This document shows, piece after piece, positions 33,198-46,556 of a stretch of DNA of 64,000 bases. How positions within the stretch are numbered: position 1 is the first letter of the stretch; every line of letters begins with the position of its first letter. The stretch comes from Micromonospora yangpuensis (GTDB taxonomy: Bacteria > Actinomycetota > Actinomycetes > Mycobacteriales > Micromonosporaceae), in contig NZ_FMIA01000002.1 in NCBI RefSeq assembly GCF_900091615.1, positions 5,642,001 to 5,706,000 on the forward strand, written 5' to 3'. Both the position numbers and the translations under genes were made by a program. The notes under the pieces were generated by a model. It did no database searches. It was not told the origin of the DNA and saw nothing but the letters and a program-made list of their open reading frames with translations.

Positions 33198-34058
33198 TCA
33201 GCGGTTCGAGGTGGTCTCGCGCACCCACGGCAGGGCGAACCGTTCGACGACGACCAGCGCCGAGTAGAGCACGATGCTCACCAGGGCCACCAGCATGATG
33301 GCCGCCCAGGCGGTGGCGGTGTCGCCGATGCCGGCGTACTGCTGGATCACATAGCCGAGCCCGCCCTCGCCGGCCTGGAACTCGCCGATCACCGCTCCGA
33401 TCGCGGCCAGCGGCATGGCGACCTTGAGCCCGACGAAGATCTGCGGCAGCGCGGCCGGGAACCGCACCTTGCGGAAGGCCTGCCACCAGGAGGCGTTCCA
33501 GGACCGCACCAGCTCCGCCAGGTCGGCCGGGGTGGTGGTCAGGCCGGTGGCGGTGGCGAGCACGATCGGAAAGAAACAGAGCAGGAACACCATCGTCAGG
33601 ATGGGCCGCTGCCCCCAGCCGAGCGCCACCACCAGCAGCGGCCCGAGGGTGATCTTGGGCACTGCGTTGACCGCGACCAGCAGCGGGGTGAACATCCGCT
33701 CCACGGTCCGGGACGCGGCCAGGGACAGTCCGATCAGGATCCCGGCCGCCGCCGAGAGCGCGAAGCCGATCAGGATCTCCATTGTGGTGGTACCGGTGTG
33801 CTCCAGCATCTGCGCCGGCTTCTCGACGAACGCGGCCAGCACCGATCCCGGGGTGGGCAGCGCGGCCGGGTGGACCAGTTCCAGGCGGGAGACCAGCCAC
33901 CACAGGCCGAAGGCGATCAGCAGGCCGGCCACCGGCAGCAGCGTCGCCGAGGTGCCGGCGCGGAGCACCGCACCACCTCGTGCCGCCCGTCCCTCGGGGC
34001 CCGGGATCTGTGCTGTCCCCGGCGGTGTGGCCACCGCCGGGGACCGGACGTCGGTCAT
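33198..34058 (-). CDS. ABC transporter permease (NMT1/SsuC-TauC type)
   Basis: A 286-residue permease with six membrane segments. It has the BPD permease motif EFQAGEGGLGYVIQQYAG and the N-terminal pattern LLIAFGLWWLVSRLELVHPAALPTP split by hydrophobic segments. ATG at 34058 is preferred because GAGGAG lies nearby; an upstream GTG would need a shadow frame. It pairs with the binding protein 98 bp upstream and with the ATPase encoded divergently. The family carries sulfonates, taurine, nitrate or pyrimidine (HMP) precursors; the substrate is not determined. Confidence 0.88.
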   Translation of the reverse strand: MTDVRSPAVATPPGTAQIPGPEGRAARGGAVLRAGTSATLLPVAGLLIAFGLWWLVSRLELVHPAALPTPGSVLAAFVEKPAQMLEHTGTTTMEILIGFALSAAAGILIGLSLAASRTVERMFTPLLVAVNAVPKITLGPLLVVALGWGQRPILTMVFLLCFFPIVLATATGLTTTPADLAELVRSWNASWWQAFRKVRFPAALPQIFVGLKVAMPLAAIGAVIGEFQAGEGGLGYVIQQYAGIGDTATAWAAIMLVALVSIVLYSALVVVERFALPWVRETTSNR

Positions 34059-34156
34059 CTTGCACTCCTCAACCTCCGGCCCGACGGCCGGCACGGCAGG
34101 GGGGTACGCGCCGCCGGGGACACCGGCGGGGCGTACCCCCGTGTGACGGACTCTGA

Positions 34157-35188
34157 TCAGGCCTTCGGCGCGAGGCTGAAGTCGATGATCTGGTCCGGGG
34201 TGATGTTCTGCTTCAACTGACCGGCGCCCTGCAGGATGGCGATGCTCTTGGCCACCCGGCCGTTGTCCAGGGTGCCGAGCGCGGTGCCGGAGTTGCTCGA
34301 CCGGACGTACCCGGCCATCAGCTGCAGCTCGGCGGCGGCCGCGGCGGGCACGCTGGCCTCGACGTTCTTCTTCAGGATCTCGCCGGCCTCCTGCGGGTTG
34401 GCCAGGGCGTACTCCAGGCCCTTGAGCAGCGCGCCGGTGAACCGCTTGACCTTCTCCGGGTCCTCCTTGGCGATCTTGCTGGAGGTGATCAGCACGTTGC
34501 CGTAGAGGTCCTGCATCACGTTGCTGTACGGCAACATGACTGCCTTCTTCTTGGTGACCGTCTCGATGGTCGGCTGACCGACGACGAACTGGCCGATCCC
34601 GTCCACGCCACCCGAGGCCAGGGTGCCCATCAGGGTCTGCGCGTCACCGTTCACCCACTGCACCTTGGTGACGTCGACGCCGGCCAGCCGGGCGTAGGTC
34701 GGGAAGAGGTTGCGGACCACCGAGCCGGGGGTGTCGGCGAGCTTCTTGCCCTCCAGGTCCTTCGGGGAGGCGATGCCGTTGCCCTCGACCGTGGCGATGC
34801 CGGCCATGGTGCGCTGCTGGATCGCGGCCACCGCGACGAAGTCCTTGGCCAGGCCGTTGCCGACCTGCAGCAGACCACCGGTCAGGTCGATCGGGCCGAA
34901 GTCGGCCTTGCCGGCGACGACGGTCTGGATCACGCCACCGGTGCCCTGACCGGCCTGGATGTCGACGTCGAAGCCGGCATCCTTGAAGAAACCCTTCTCC
35001 TTCGCCACCCAGGCGTAGGAGTCCCGGCCGAAGTTTCCGAACGAGGTGAGATAGGTCACCTTCTCTAGTGACTGGCCGTCAGCACCCTGCGCCTCTCCGG
35101 AACCGTCCGAGCCACCGCTGCACGCGGTCACCAGGGCGAGGGTGGTAGCCAGCGCAGTGGCGGCGACCGTACGGGTCAGCCTTCTCAT
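34157..35188 (-). CDS. NMT1/THI5-like ABC substrate-binding lipoprotein
   Basis: A 343-residue lipoprotein: signal peptide MRRLTRTVAATALATTLALV with lipobox VTACSGG, then YLTSFGNFGRDSYAWVAKEKG, FKDAGFDVDIQAGQGTGGV, GKADFGPIDLTGGLLQVGNG and ALASGGVDGIGQF-type NMT1 motifs. ATG at 35188 has AAAGGA about ten bases upstream. It starts the minus-strand half of a divergent importer. Nearby thi genes suggest a thiamine-pyrimidine precursor, but there is no TPP riboswitch in its leader, and it could equally carry a sulfonate or aromatic compound. Confidence 0.87.
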   Translation of the reverse strand: MRRLTRTVAATALATTLALVTACSGGSDGSGEAQGADGQSLEKVTYLTSFGNFGRDSYAWVAKEKGFFKDAGFDVDIQAGQGTGGVIQTVVAGKADFGPIDLTGGLLQVGNGLAKDFVAVAAIQQRTMAGIATVEGNGIASPKDLEGKKLADTPGSVVRNLFPTYARLAGVDVTKVQWVNGDAQTLMGTLASGGVDGIGQFVVGQPTIETVTKKKAVMLPYSNVMQDLYGNVLITSSKIAKEDPEKVKRFTGALLKGLEYALANPQEAGEILKKNVEASVPAAAAAELQLMAGYVRSSNSGTALGTLDNGRVAKSIAILQGAGQLKQNITPDQIIDFSLAPKA

Positions 35189-35459
35189 CAGTGCACCATG
35201 TCCTTTCCCACCAGGCGGGTTGTCCACCTGGGAGGGTCGTCGAGCCACGCCGGGTCGACCCAGGGGGAGATCGAGGCCGGCGATAGAGGGGGACGCTTTC
35301 GCGGGCACAGCGTACGAGACTCCCACCTCACGGTCACCAGTCACATCACGTTGCGAAACGAAAAACTTACCGGAGTCCACCCCGGACTGTTCTGATCCAA
35401 CTCGCCTCGCTACCCTGGCCGGACCTGAGAACATCGCAGCTCAAGGAGGCTGGCCGGGC

Positions 35460-36263
35460 ATGATCCGACTTTCCGGGGTGTCCCGAACCTTCACCGGGCG
35501 CACCGGTCGGGTCGAGGCCCTGCGCGGCATCGACCTGCACGTCGCCGAGGGCGAGTTCGTCGCGGTGCTCGGCCGCTCAGGCTGCGGCAAGTCCACTCTG
35601 CTGCGGATGGTCGCCGGCCTGCTGCCGGCGACCGCGGGCGAGATCACCGTGGGTGACAAGCCGATCACCAAGCCGCGCCGGGACATCGCCATGCTGTTCC
35701 AGCGGCCGGCGCTGCTGCCCTGGCGCACGGTGCTGGACAACGTCCTGCTGCCGGTGGAGATCTTCGGGTGGAGTCGGGCCAAGCACCGCGACCGCGCCCG
35801 GCAGCTACTGGAGCTGTCCGGCCTGGCCGGCTTCGAGAAGCGCCTGCCGCACGAGCTCTCCGGCGGCATGCAGCAGCGGGTGTCGCTGTGCCGGTCGCTG
35901 ATCGGCGAGCCCCGGGTGATGCTGATGGACGAGCCGTTCTCCGCGCTCGACGCGCTCACCCGGGAGGAGCTCTCCGGTGAACTCCAGCGGGTGCACATGG
36001 AGACCCGGGCGACCATCGTCTTCGTCACCCACTCGATCGACGAGGCGGTGCTGCTCGCCGACCGGGTGGTGGTGCTCAGCCCGCGTCCCGGCCGGATTCG
36101 CAAGGTGGTCGAGGTGGACATCCCGCGCCCCCGCTCGCTGGGCCGCAACGCGCACCTGGCCGACGTGGCCCGGGTCAGCGCCGACCTGCACGAGCTGCTG
36201 ATGGAACGGCACGCTCCCGACGAGGTCGCCGCGGTGGCGTCGGCCGGAGCGGAGGCATCGTGA
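35460..36263 (+). CDS. ABC transporter ATPase (SsuB/TauB type)
   Basis: A 267-residue ATPase: Walker A GRSGCGKST near residue 42, Q-loop FQRPALLPWRTV, signature LSGGMQQRV, Walker B VMLMDEPFSALD and switch VTHSIDEAV. The C-terminal part follows the nitrate/taurine/sulfonate subfamily. ATG at 35460 follows AAGGAGG. It is divergent from its binding protein and permease and forms an operon with the LLM oxidoreductase and cupin downstream (stop/start overlap GTGA). Confidence 0.92.
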   Translation: MIRLSGVSRTFTGRTGRVEALRGIDLHVAEGEFVAVLGRSGCGKSTLLRMVAGLLPATAGEITVGDKPITKPRRDIAMLFQRPALLPWRTVLDNVLLPVEIFGWSRAKHRDRARQLLELSGLAGFEKRLPHELSGGMQQRVSLCRSLIGEPRVMLMDEPFSALDALTREELSGELQRVHMETRATIVFVTHSIDEAVLLADRVVVLSPRPGRIRKVVEVDIPRPRSLGRNAHLADVARVSADLHELLMERHAPDEVAAVASAGAEAS

Positions 36264-37216
36264 CCATGCGGGTGAGCATCTTCACCGAGCCGCACCGCGG
36301 CGCCAGCTACGACGACCAGCTCCGCTTCGCCCAGCTGGTCGAGGCCGGCGGGTTCGAGGGTTTCCTACGCGCCGACCACTACCAGTCGATGGGCGCCGAG
36401 CAGCCCCTGCCCGGTCCCACCGACGCCTGGCTCACCCTGGCCGCGCTGGCCCGGGAGACCAGCCGGATCCGCCTCGGCACGCTGGTCACCTCGGCCACCT
36501 TCCGGCTGCCCGGTCCGCTGGCGCTGATGGTCGCCCAGGTCGACCAGATGAGCGGCGGCCGGGTCGAGCTGGGCATCGGCGCCGGCTGGTACGAGCGGGA
36601 ACACACCTCGTACGGCATCCCGTTCCCGGCCGTCGGTGAACGCTTCGACCGGCTCGCCGAGCAGCTCGAAGTGATCACCGGACTGTGGCGTACCCCGGTC
36701 GGCGAGACGTTCAGCTTCACCGGCGACCACTACCGGCTGGTCGACGCCCCCGCCCTGCCGAAACCGGTGCAGACGCCCGGCCCCACGGTCATCGTCGGTG
36801 GCAAGGGCCCCAAGCGCACCCCGGAGCTGGCCGCCCGCTTCGCCGACGAGTTCAACATGCCGTTCCGTACCGTCGCCGACACGGCCGCCACCTACGAACG
36901 GGTACGCGAGGCCTGTGACCGGGTCGGCCGCGCCGAGTCCGGGCGGGAGCCGCTGGTGCTCTCCGCCGGGGTAGTGGTGGCGATCGGACGTACCGACGCC
37001 GAGGCCGAGCGTCGGGCCGCCCCGCTGCACGTCAAGAGCGCGCTGCCGCCGGAGGACCCGGTGGTCGGCTCCCCCGCGCAGCTGGTCGACCGGCTCGGCG
37101 AGTTCGCCGCCGTCGGCACCACCCGGGTGCACCTGCGCCTGATCGACCTCGCCGACCTCGACCACCTGGAGCTCATCGCCGCCGAGGTGCTCCCCCAGTT
37201 GAACGGAGTCCGATGA
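36260..37216 (+). CDS. LLM-class (luciferase-like, probably F420-dependent) oxidoreductase
   Basis: A 318-residue TIM-barrel enzyme. VSIFTEPHRGASYDDQLRFAQ begins the fold, then GFLRADHYQSMG, TSRIRLGTLVTSATFR, MSGGRVELGIGAGWYEREH and VIVGGKGPKRTPELAARFADEFN. These are F420/FMN luciferase-like motifs; high similarity to actinobacterial F420 enzymes makes F420 more likely than FMN. GTG at 36260 follows GGAGG and overlaps the ATPase stop. With the importer and cupin it may oxidise the imported compound, for example a desulfonation or ring-opening. The substrate is unknown. Confidence 0.85.
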   Translation: MTMRVSIFTEPHRGASYDDQLRFAQLVEAGGFEGFLRADHYQSMGAEQPLPGPTDAWLTLAALARETSRIRLGTLVTSATFRLPGPLALMVAQVDQMSGGRVELGIGAGWYEREHTSYGIPFPAVGERFDRLAEQLEVITGLWRTPVGETFSFTGDHYRLVDAPALPKPVQTPGPTVIVGGKGPKRTPELAARFADEFNMPFRTVADTAATYERVREACDRVGRAESGREPLVLSAGVVVAIGRTDAEAERRAAPLHVKSALPPEDPVVGSPAQLVDRLGEFAAVGTTRVHLRLIDLADLDHLELIAAEVLPQLNGVR

Positions 37217-37521
37217 CCGACGTCAGCCAGGAGACCGAACTCGGCCCGGTCGGCCAGGAGATCGTGTACGAGAACGACCGGGTCCGGGTCTGGCACATCC
37301 GGCTGGAGCCGGGCGAGCGGCAGCCGTTGCACCGCCACGACCACCCGTATCTGGTGATCGCCGTACAGGGCGCGAAGAACGTGGTGCAGACCGTCGACGG
37401 CACCCGGATCGACGCCGACGAGCCGACCGGTGGGGTGGTCTACCGCGATCCGGGTGCGGTTCACATGCTGACAAATGTCGGAGATACGACGTATCTCGCC
37501 CGCCTGGTCGAGCTCAAGTAG
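37213..37521 (+). CDS. small cupin-fold protein
   Basis: A 102-residue single cupin domain. Metal-binding His are in LHRHDHPYLVIAV and GAVHMLTNVG, with Glu/Asp at the second motif. ATG at 37213 overlaps the LLM oxidoreductase stop (ATGA). It may be a dioxygenase, an isomerase or a metal-dependent accessory protein for the same pathway. Confidence 0.85.
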   Translation: MTDVSQETELGPVGQEIVYENDRVRVWHIRLEPGERQPLHRHDHPYLVIAVQGAKNVVQTVDGTRIDADEPTGGVVYRDPGAVHMLTNVGDTTYLARLVELK

Positions 37522-37536
37522 ACCCGCCGCCGGACA

Positions 37537-37567
37537 CCGCCGCGCCGCGCTTTCGCGGAGGTGGCGG
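37537..37567 (+). terminator. possible hairpin after the cupin gene
   Basis: CCGCC-GCG-CCGCG-CTTT-CGCGG-AGGT-GGCGG forms a stem with an internal loop, shortly after the cupin stop. Confidence 0.4.
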
Positions 37568-37584
37568 TAGGTCCCACCGGGCCG

Positions 37585-37590
37585 TAACGT
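37585..37590 (+). promoter_or_regulatory. candidate -10 of a leaderless promoter for the membrane protein gene
   Basis: TAACGT is followed by seven bases and ATG at 37598. No ribosome-binding site is present, which supports this start over the GTG at 37589. Confidence 0.4.
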
Positions 37591-37597
37591 GCCGGAC

Positions 37598-40210
37598 ATG
37601 GCGTTTCGGACCTGGGGCAGGCTGCTGCTCGCCGCCGTCGGGGTGAGCGTGTTGACCGGCGCCGGTCAGCTCGGCATCGGGTACGCGTTCGGCATCATCC
37701 GCCTCACCGGCGTGCCCGTCGGCGACACCGTCAACCGGTGGCCCGCCCAGCTCGTCTGGGTCGGCTGGTGCGCGGCGCTCGCCGCCGCCGCCGGTGCCGC
37801 CCTCGCCGACCGGCTGCGCCGTGGCCGTGGGTTGCCCGCCAGCACGCCGGTGCACCTGTCGATCGCCGGTGTCGCCGGGCTCGGCGCCCTGGTGGTCGCC
37901 CCGCTCTGCATGCAACCGGCACGTAGCGCCCGACTCGACGGGGTCGACCCGGTCTGGGCCGTCGCCGTCTGCGCCGTGCTCGGTGCGGTCGTCGGCACCG
38001 CCGCCGCGCTCGCCCGGCAACTGCACCCGCCGCTGGGCTGGAACGTGGCGTCCACGGCCGGCCTGCTCTGGCTGCTCGCGCTGCTCTCGGTCGTACCGTC
38101 GATCTTCACGACCGGACCACTTACCACCGTACGGCTGGGCGTGCTGGAGCCGTCCTGGCTCGACGCCGCCGCCGCGCAGCGCCTTGCCCCGCTGCTGCTG
38201 CCCGTCCTGGCCCTGCTCGTCGGCGCGACCACCGGCGGGCTGGCCCGCCGGCATGGCCACCCGCCCCTGGTCGGCGTCACTACCGGAGTGGCCGGTCCGG
38301 TGCTGGTCGCCGGCGCCTATCTGGCCGCCGGCTCGGGTGCCGCCGTCGACCGGTACCAGGCCGCGCCGTACCTCGGTGCCCTGATCGCGGTCGCCACCGG
38401 CGCACTCGGTGCCACCGCGGCCGCCCTGCTGCCCTGGCCACCGACCGCCGCGTGGCGACCCGCCCTCGCCACCGCCCGGCGGCCCTGGTCGGCCTTTGCC
38501 ACCCGGTCCGGCCAGGCGATCGAACCCACCGACATCCTCCAGCCCCTGCCCACCGCCACCGACCCGCCCACCGGCCCGACTACGGCGGCCGGCACCGACA
38601 GCCCGGCCGACCTGGTCACGGTCGGCACCGGATCAGGCCGGTCCACCGGTACGGCGATCGGTGATGATCCGGCGCTCGGCACCGGTGAGGGACCCGGGCC
38701 GGGGCCCCGCTCCGGCGACCCGTCGGTGCGGCCGGCACCTGCCCACTGGGACTGGCCGACCTCGGCCAGCACCGTCACCCCCCGTCCGACCCACACCGCC
38801 AGCTCACCCGAATCGCCGACCCCGGCTGCCCACTTCCCGCCGGCCGGCGAGGCTGTGACCAGCGGTACGTCGGACAGCGCGGCGGTGGCCGGCGAGGTTA
38901 CGATCAGCGCAACGACGACCAGCGAGGCGACGATCAGCGAGCCCCCGACCACCGAATCCCCGGCCCCCGAATCTGCGGCCCCTGTGTTCCCGGCCCCCGA
39001 GTCCCTTCGCGAGGGGCCCACGGGCGGCGAGCCCACGGCCCCCGTATCCCCGGCGCCCGAGTCCCTTCGCAAGGGGCCCACGGACGGTGAGCCCACGGGT
39101 GACGGCTCTCCCGTCAGCGGGGCGCCCATGCCCGCCGAGCCCACGTTGACGGATGCCACGTTGACGGATGCCACGTTGACGGATGCCACGTTGACGGATG
39201 CCACGCTCGCCGGGCCCGGTACTGTCGAGGAACCGGCTACCGAGCCCGCCACCAGCGGAATCGCCGCCGCTGAGGCCGACACCGTCGACCCCGGTGCCGT
39301 CAAGCCCACGGTGGCCGGGACCGCAGCCACCGAATCCGCCACCAGCGCAGAGGTTTCCGCCGGTGCCGCGACCGACGACGACCGGAGCCCAGCGGCCGCA
39401 ACGGCGGGCTTCTTCTCCGGTCCCGTCTCGACACCGGGCCCGGTCGACGAGCTGGACCGGCCGGAACTGACCTGGCCGGCCCCCACCGGGGTGCCACTCG
39501 AACCGGCCGACGCCGCCGAGGTCGCGCCGTATCCCCGGCACCAGGTCGCGCGGCTGCCTGACCTGAGCGGCGTCAGCTCCTGGAACGCCTTCGTCCCGCC
39601 CCGCCGAACGGAGTGGCGGACGACCACACCGGACGCCACCGTCCCGGGAACCACCGTCCCGGGAACCAGCAGCCCGGACACCACCCTCCCGGGAACCAGC
39701 AGCCCGGACACCACCAGCGCGGACGCCACCAGCGCGGGGAGCACCCCACCGAAGGCCGCCACGCCGCTGGCCGGTCCGGCAGCGGGTAGCGCACCGGCAG
39801 TCCCGGGTACGCCTACCCAACGCCCGGCCGAGCCGGGAACACCGGGCACCGCGACCGGAGCGACGGACACCGCGACCGGAACCGCCGAAACCTCGGTCGG
39901 ACCACGGACGGGCCGGACCACGGTGGCCGGTGCCCGTGCCGGGGAGTCCGACACCGCTGACGCCGCCACCGAGCAGGACTCCGACGTCGACTCGGGCACC
40001 GGCCGCTTCCGTAACCGGCGGGGCCTGTTCGGCCTGATCCGGAACCGGACGGAGAAGGCCGCCTCCGCCGACCAGCCGGACGAGCGTGCGGAGCCGGCAC
40101 TGCCGGCGCCCGACGAGGAGTACGTCGACTGGGTCGCCGGCCTCAGCCGCCCGGCCCCGGAGGACGGCCAGCGCTCACTGCGTTCCCCCGGCCGCCACCA
40201 CCGCGACTGA
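37598..40210 (+). CDS. large membrane protein with low-complexity repeat tail, unknown function
   Basis: This 870-residue protein has an N-terminal membrane domain (about 1-290) of eight or so hydrophobic segments, a short charged link, and a very long disordered Pro/Thr/Ser/Ala tail (about 300-770). A basic segment RFRNRRGLFGLIRNRTEKA and an acidic C-terminus with EEYVDWVAGLSRP (about 845) follow. The tail includes repeated TLTDA, a duplicated APESLR(E/K)GPT and TVPGT/SSPDTT runs. Length variation by slippage is likely. The N-terminal domain resembles actinobacterial multi-pass proteins of unknown role. Function not assigned. Confidence 0.75.
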   Translation: MAFRTWGRLLLAAVGVSVLTGAGQLGIGYAFGIIRLTGVPVGDTVNRWPAQLVWVGWCAALAAAAGAALADRLRRGRGLPASTPVHLSIAGVAGLGALVVAPLCMQPARSARLDGVDPVWAVAVCAVLGAVVGTAAALARQLHPPLGWNVASTAGLLWLLALLSVVPSIFTTGPLTTVRLGVLEPSWLDAAAAQRLAPLLLPVLALLVGATTGGLARRHGHPPLVGVTTGVAGPVLVAGAYLAAGSGAAVDRYQAAPYLGALIAVATGALGATAAALLPWPPTAAWRPALATARRPWSAFATRSGQAIEPTDILQPLPTATDPPTGPTTAAGTDSPADLVTVGTGSGRSTGTAIGDDPALGTGEGPGPGPRSGDPSVRPAPAHWDWPTSASTVTPRPTHTASSPESPTPAAHFPPAGEAVTSGTSDSAAVAGEVTISATTTSEATISEPPTTESPAPESAAPVFPAPESLREGPTGGEPTAPVSPAPESLRKGPTDGEPTGDGSPVSGAPMPAEPTLTDATLTDATLTDATLTDATLAGPGTVEEPATEPATSGIAAAEADTVDPGAVKPTVAGTAATESATSAEVSAGAATDDDRSPAAATAGFFSGPVSTPGPVDELDRPELTWPAPTGVPLEPADAAEVAPYPRHQVARLPDLSGVSSWNAFVPPRRTEWRTTTPDATVPGTTVPGTSSPDTTLPGTSSPDTTSADATSAGSTPPKAATPLAGPAAGSAPAVPGTPTQRPAEPGTPGTATGATDTATGTAETSVGPRTGRTTVAGARAGESDTADAATEQDSDVDSGTGRFRNRRGLFGLIRNRTEKAASADQPDERAEPALPAPDEEYVDWVAGLSRPAPEDGQRSLRSPGRHHRD
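39143..39202 (+). repeat. 15-bp tandem repeat, four perfect units (codes TLTDA)
   Basis: ACGTTGACGGATGCC four times without mismatch. A fifth unit has begun to differ (ACGCTCGCC). Confidence 0.9.
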
Positions 40211-40246
40211 CCCCCAACTCCCCTGCCAAAGCAGGCCCCGAGGTGA

Positions 40247-40291
40247 ATCTTGGACACCTACCGTTCACATAGGACGGTAGGTGTCCAAGAT
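40247..40291. terminator. perfect 18-bp inverted repeat, bidirectional terminator
   Basis: ATCTTGGACACCTACCGT (40247-40264) and its reverse complement (40274-40291) with a 9-base loop, between the converging membrane-protein and thiC genes. The loop and stem are less G+C-rich than the surroundings. Confidence 0.8.
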
Positions 40292-40358
40292 CTACAACCC
40301 GGACGGGTACCGAGCGAGAGCGAGGGTCCCGACGATCAAGAAGGTAACGGGGCGGACG

Positions 40359-44555
<4,197 letters not shown>

Positions 44556-44562
<7 letters not shown>

Positions 44563-45677
44563 GACAGGCCCCGAAGCAGCTCGGCCGGGACCGACGACGA
44601 GGCAGGTGCCATCGACCCGACGGGTACGGTGAAGCGGTCGGCGCGGAACGGAGCGAGCAGCGGGTCGGCGACCCCGGTGGTCACCAGGTCGGCGATCAGG
44701 TCGGCGGTGACCGGGGTGAGCACGATGCCGTGCCGGTGGTGCCCGGTGGCGGCGACCACGTCCGGCCGACCGGGCAACGGGCCGAGTACCGGGGCGTTGT
44801 CAGGCGTGCCGGGGCGCAACCCGGCGACCGTCTCCACCAGGTCGTACTCGGCGAGCTCGGGGACCAGGTCGACGGCGGCGCGCAGCAACCGCAGCACCGC
44901 GCCGGCGGAGACGGCGGTGTCGGAGCGCTCCTCGACGGTGGCGCCGACCACCACCTCCCCGTCGGCGCGGGGCACCAGGTAGACCGGCTCGCCGTCGGCG
45001 TACCCCCGGATGACGTGCCGGAAGCCCGGCGGAGCGCCGTCGGGCGCGCGGAGCCGGAGGATCTGTCCCTTCACCGGGCGGACCGGCAGCCCGGTCAACG
45101 CCGTCGCGCCGGTGCCGGCCGCCACCACGGTCACCCGACCGGGCCGCCGGGACAGCGCGGTGACCCCGCTGTCGACGATCTCGACCCCGGCCCGCTCGGC
45201 GGCGGTGCGCAGCGCGGCGACCAGCCGACGCGGGTCGATCTGGTGGTCGGTGGCGGCGAACGCCCCACCGCGGACCCGCAGGCTCAGCGCGGGTTCGCGT
45301 CGGCGCAACTCCGAGGGGCGCAGCGGCGTGATCGGTAACCCCAACCCCTCCTGGTACGACCAGAGTCGTCGCGCCTCGGCCAGGTCGTCGCCGGTCAGCC
45401 CGACCACGAGGGTGCCGTCGGTGCGGTAGCCCAGGTCGACGCCGGTGGCCCCGGTCAGCTCGGCGGCGAATGCCGGCCAGCGGCGGGCCGAGTCGGCCAG
45501 CAGCCCGGTCAGCTCGTCCTCGCCGAAGTGCGCCTCGACGACCGGGGAGAGCATCCCGGCCGCGACGTGCGAGGCCCCCGACCCGGGCGCCGGATCGTGC
45601 AGCCTGACCCGCACCCCGCGCTGCGCACACCGCCACGCCACCGCCAGCCCGATCACCCCACCCCCCACCACCACCAC
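44556..45677 (-). CDS. thiO: glycine oxidase ThiO (FAD-dependent)
   Basis: ThiO oxidises glycine to the imine used by ThiG. The product (373 residues from GTG at 45677) begins EVVVVGGGVIGLAVAWRC-like FAD-binding and continues ASHVAAGMLSPVVEA, GGAFAATDHQIDPRRLV, PVKGQILRLRAP, VRADGEVVVGATVEE-type sequence, AGLRPGTPDNAPVLG and ATGHHRHGIVLTP. The frame is open further to GTG at 45743, entirely inside palindromic copy E, so the true start is uncertain. The stop TAG lies in copy D, and the C-terminal AELLRGLS matches the end of ThiE. Confidence 0.9.
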
Positions 45678-45685
45678 CTCCTCGG

Positions 45686-45743
45686 GTGCAAGGAAGGGCC
45701 CCCTGTTATCGCTTTCTGTTGCAAAAGGGCCCCTTCCTAACAC
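45686..45743 (+). repeat. dispersed palindromic element, copy E (before thiO)
   Basis: 58 bp from GTGCAAGGAAGGGCCCCC to CCTTCCTAACAC, core TTATCGCTTTCTG. Copies D and E have the same ends. The thiO frame runs open through the whole copy to GTG. Confidence 0.88.
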
Positions 45744-45751
45744 GACGGCCC

Positions 45752-45811
45752 CCGCACCACGCCCCGCACCACGCCCCGCAGCACGACGGGCAGCATGACG
45801 GGCAGCACGAC
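45752..45811 (-). repeat. degenerate 12-bp tandem repeat after thiE (five units)
   Basis: Units CCGCACCACGCC, CCGCACCACGCC, CCGCAGCACGAC, GGGCAGCATGAC and GGGCAGCACGAC run through the thiE-thiO gap, beginning soon after the thiE stop. Confidence 0.75.
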
Positions 45812-45828
45812 GGGCCCGGCAGCGCGAC

Positions 45829-46452
45829 TCACGACAGGCCCCGGAGCAGTTCAGCCGTGACGCGGGCCGGATCGGCGGCGGCGGAGAGCTCCCCCACCAC
45901 CGCCACCCCGTACGCCCCGGCGGCCCGCAGCGCCGGCACCCGGGCCACGGTCACCCCGCCGATCGCGATCACCGGTACGTCGACCGCCGCGACCACGGCC
46001 CGTACGCCGGTCGGGCCGATCGGGTCGGGCAGCCCGTCCTTGGTGGAGGTGTGGTGGCAGGGGCCGACCCCCAGGTAGCTGGCCCCGGCGGCGACGGCGC
46101 TGCGGGCGGTGACCGGTTCCCGGGCGGTGGCCCCGAGCACCGCCTGCGGGCCGAGTACCCGACGGGCCGCGTCGACGGGCAGGTCGTGGGCGCCGACGTG
46201 CCCCCCGGCCGCGCCGATCGCCAGCGCCACGTGCAGCCGGTCGTTGACCAGGCAGGTCGCCCGGTACGGCGCGCAGAGCGCGAGCACCCGTCCAGCCAGG
46301 TCGTACGCCTCGCGGTCGGTGGCCTCGTCGGTCACCCGCACCTGCACGACGAGGTCGCTGCCGGCGACGCCGAGCGCGGCGCGCAGCACGGCCAGCGGGT
46401 GCCGCCCGGGGCGGGTGTCGGTGATCAGATGCAGTCGTCCCAGGGACGGCAC
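45829..46452 (-). CDS. thiE: thiamine-phosphate synthase
   Basis: ThiE joins HMP-PP and thiazole phosphate to give thiamine phosphate. The 207-residue barrel shows LHLITDTRPGRHPL, LVVQVRVTDEATDREAYDLA, TCLVNDRLHVALAIGA, GHVGAHDLPVDAARRVLG and YLGVGPCHHTSTKDGLPDPIG. GTG at 46452 is chosen because GGAGG lies about ten bases upstream, and this ribosome-binding site lies in the 3' end of the TPP riboswitch. It is the first gene of the seven-gene thi operon. Confidence 0.93.
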   Translation of the reverse strand: MPSLGRLHLITDTRPGRHPLAVLRAALGVAGSDLVVQVRVTDEATDREAYDLAGRVLALCAPYRATCLVNDRLHVALAIGAAGGHVGAHDLPVDAARRVLGPQAVLGATAREPVTARSAVAAGASYLGVGPCHHTSTKDGLPDPIGPTGVRAVVAAVDVPVIAIGGVTVARVPALRAAGAYGVAVVGELSAAADPARVTAELLRGLS

Positions 46453-46462
46453 GGCAACACTC

Positions 46463-46546
46463 CTCCCTGCGCCGGCATTACCCGGATCAGGTTCGACGGT
46501 CGGGGGCTGCAGCCCCCCTCTCAGCCCGGTACACCGGGCTCCCGTG
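46463..46546 (-). promoter_or_regulatory. TPP riboswitch
   Basis: On the minus strand the THI-element order is visible: ACGGGAGCCCGG, GGGCTGAGAGG (pyrimidine-binding CUGAGA), a hairpin GGGGGCTGCAGCCCCC, then CGAACCTGATCCGGGTAATGCC (split here only for description: AACCTGATC, GGGTAATGCCGG) and GCGCAGGGAGG, the thiE ribosome-binding site. TPP binding should hide the site and switch off translation. Confidence 0.95.
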
Positions 46547-46556
46547 GGTTCGTCGG

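Noticed and set aside
35189..35459. TPP riboswitch before the NMT1-type importer
   Set aside because: No CUGAGA/AACCUGAUC elements are present; this is only seen before thiE.
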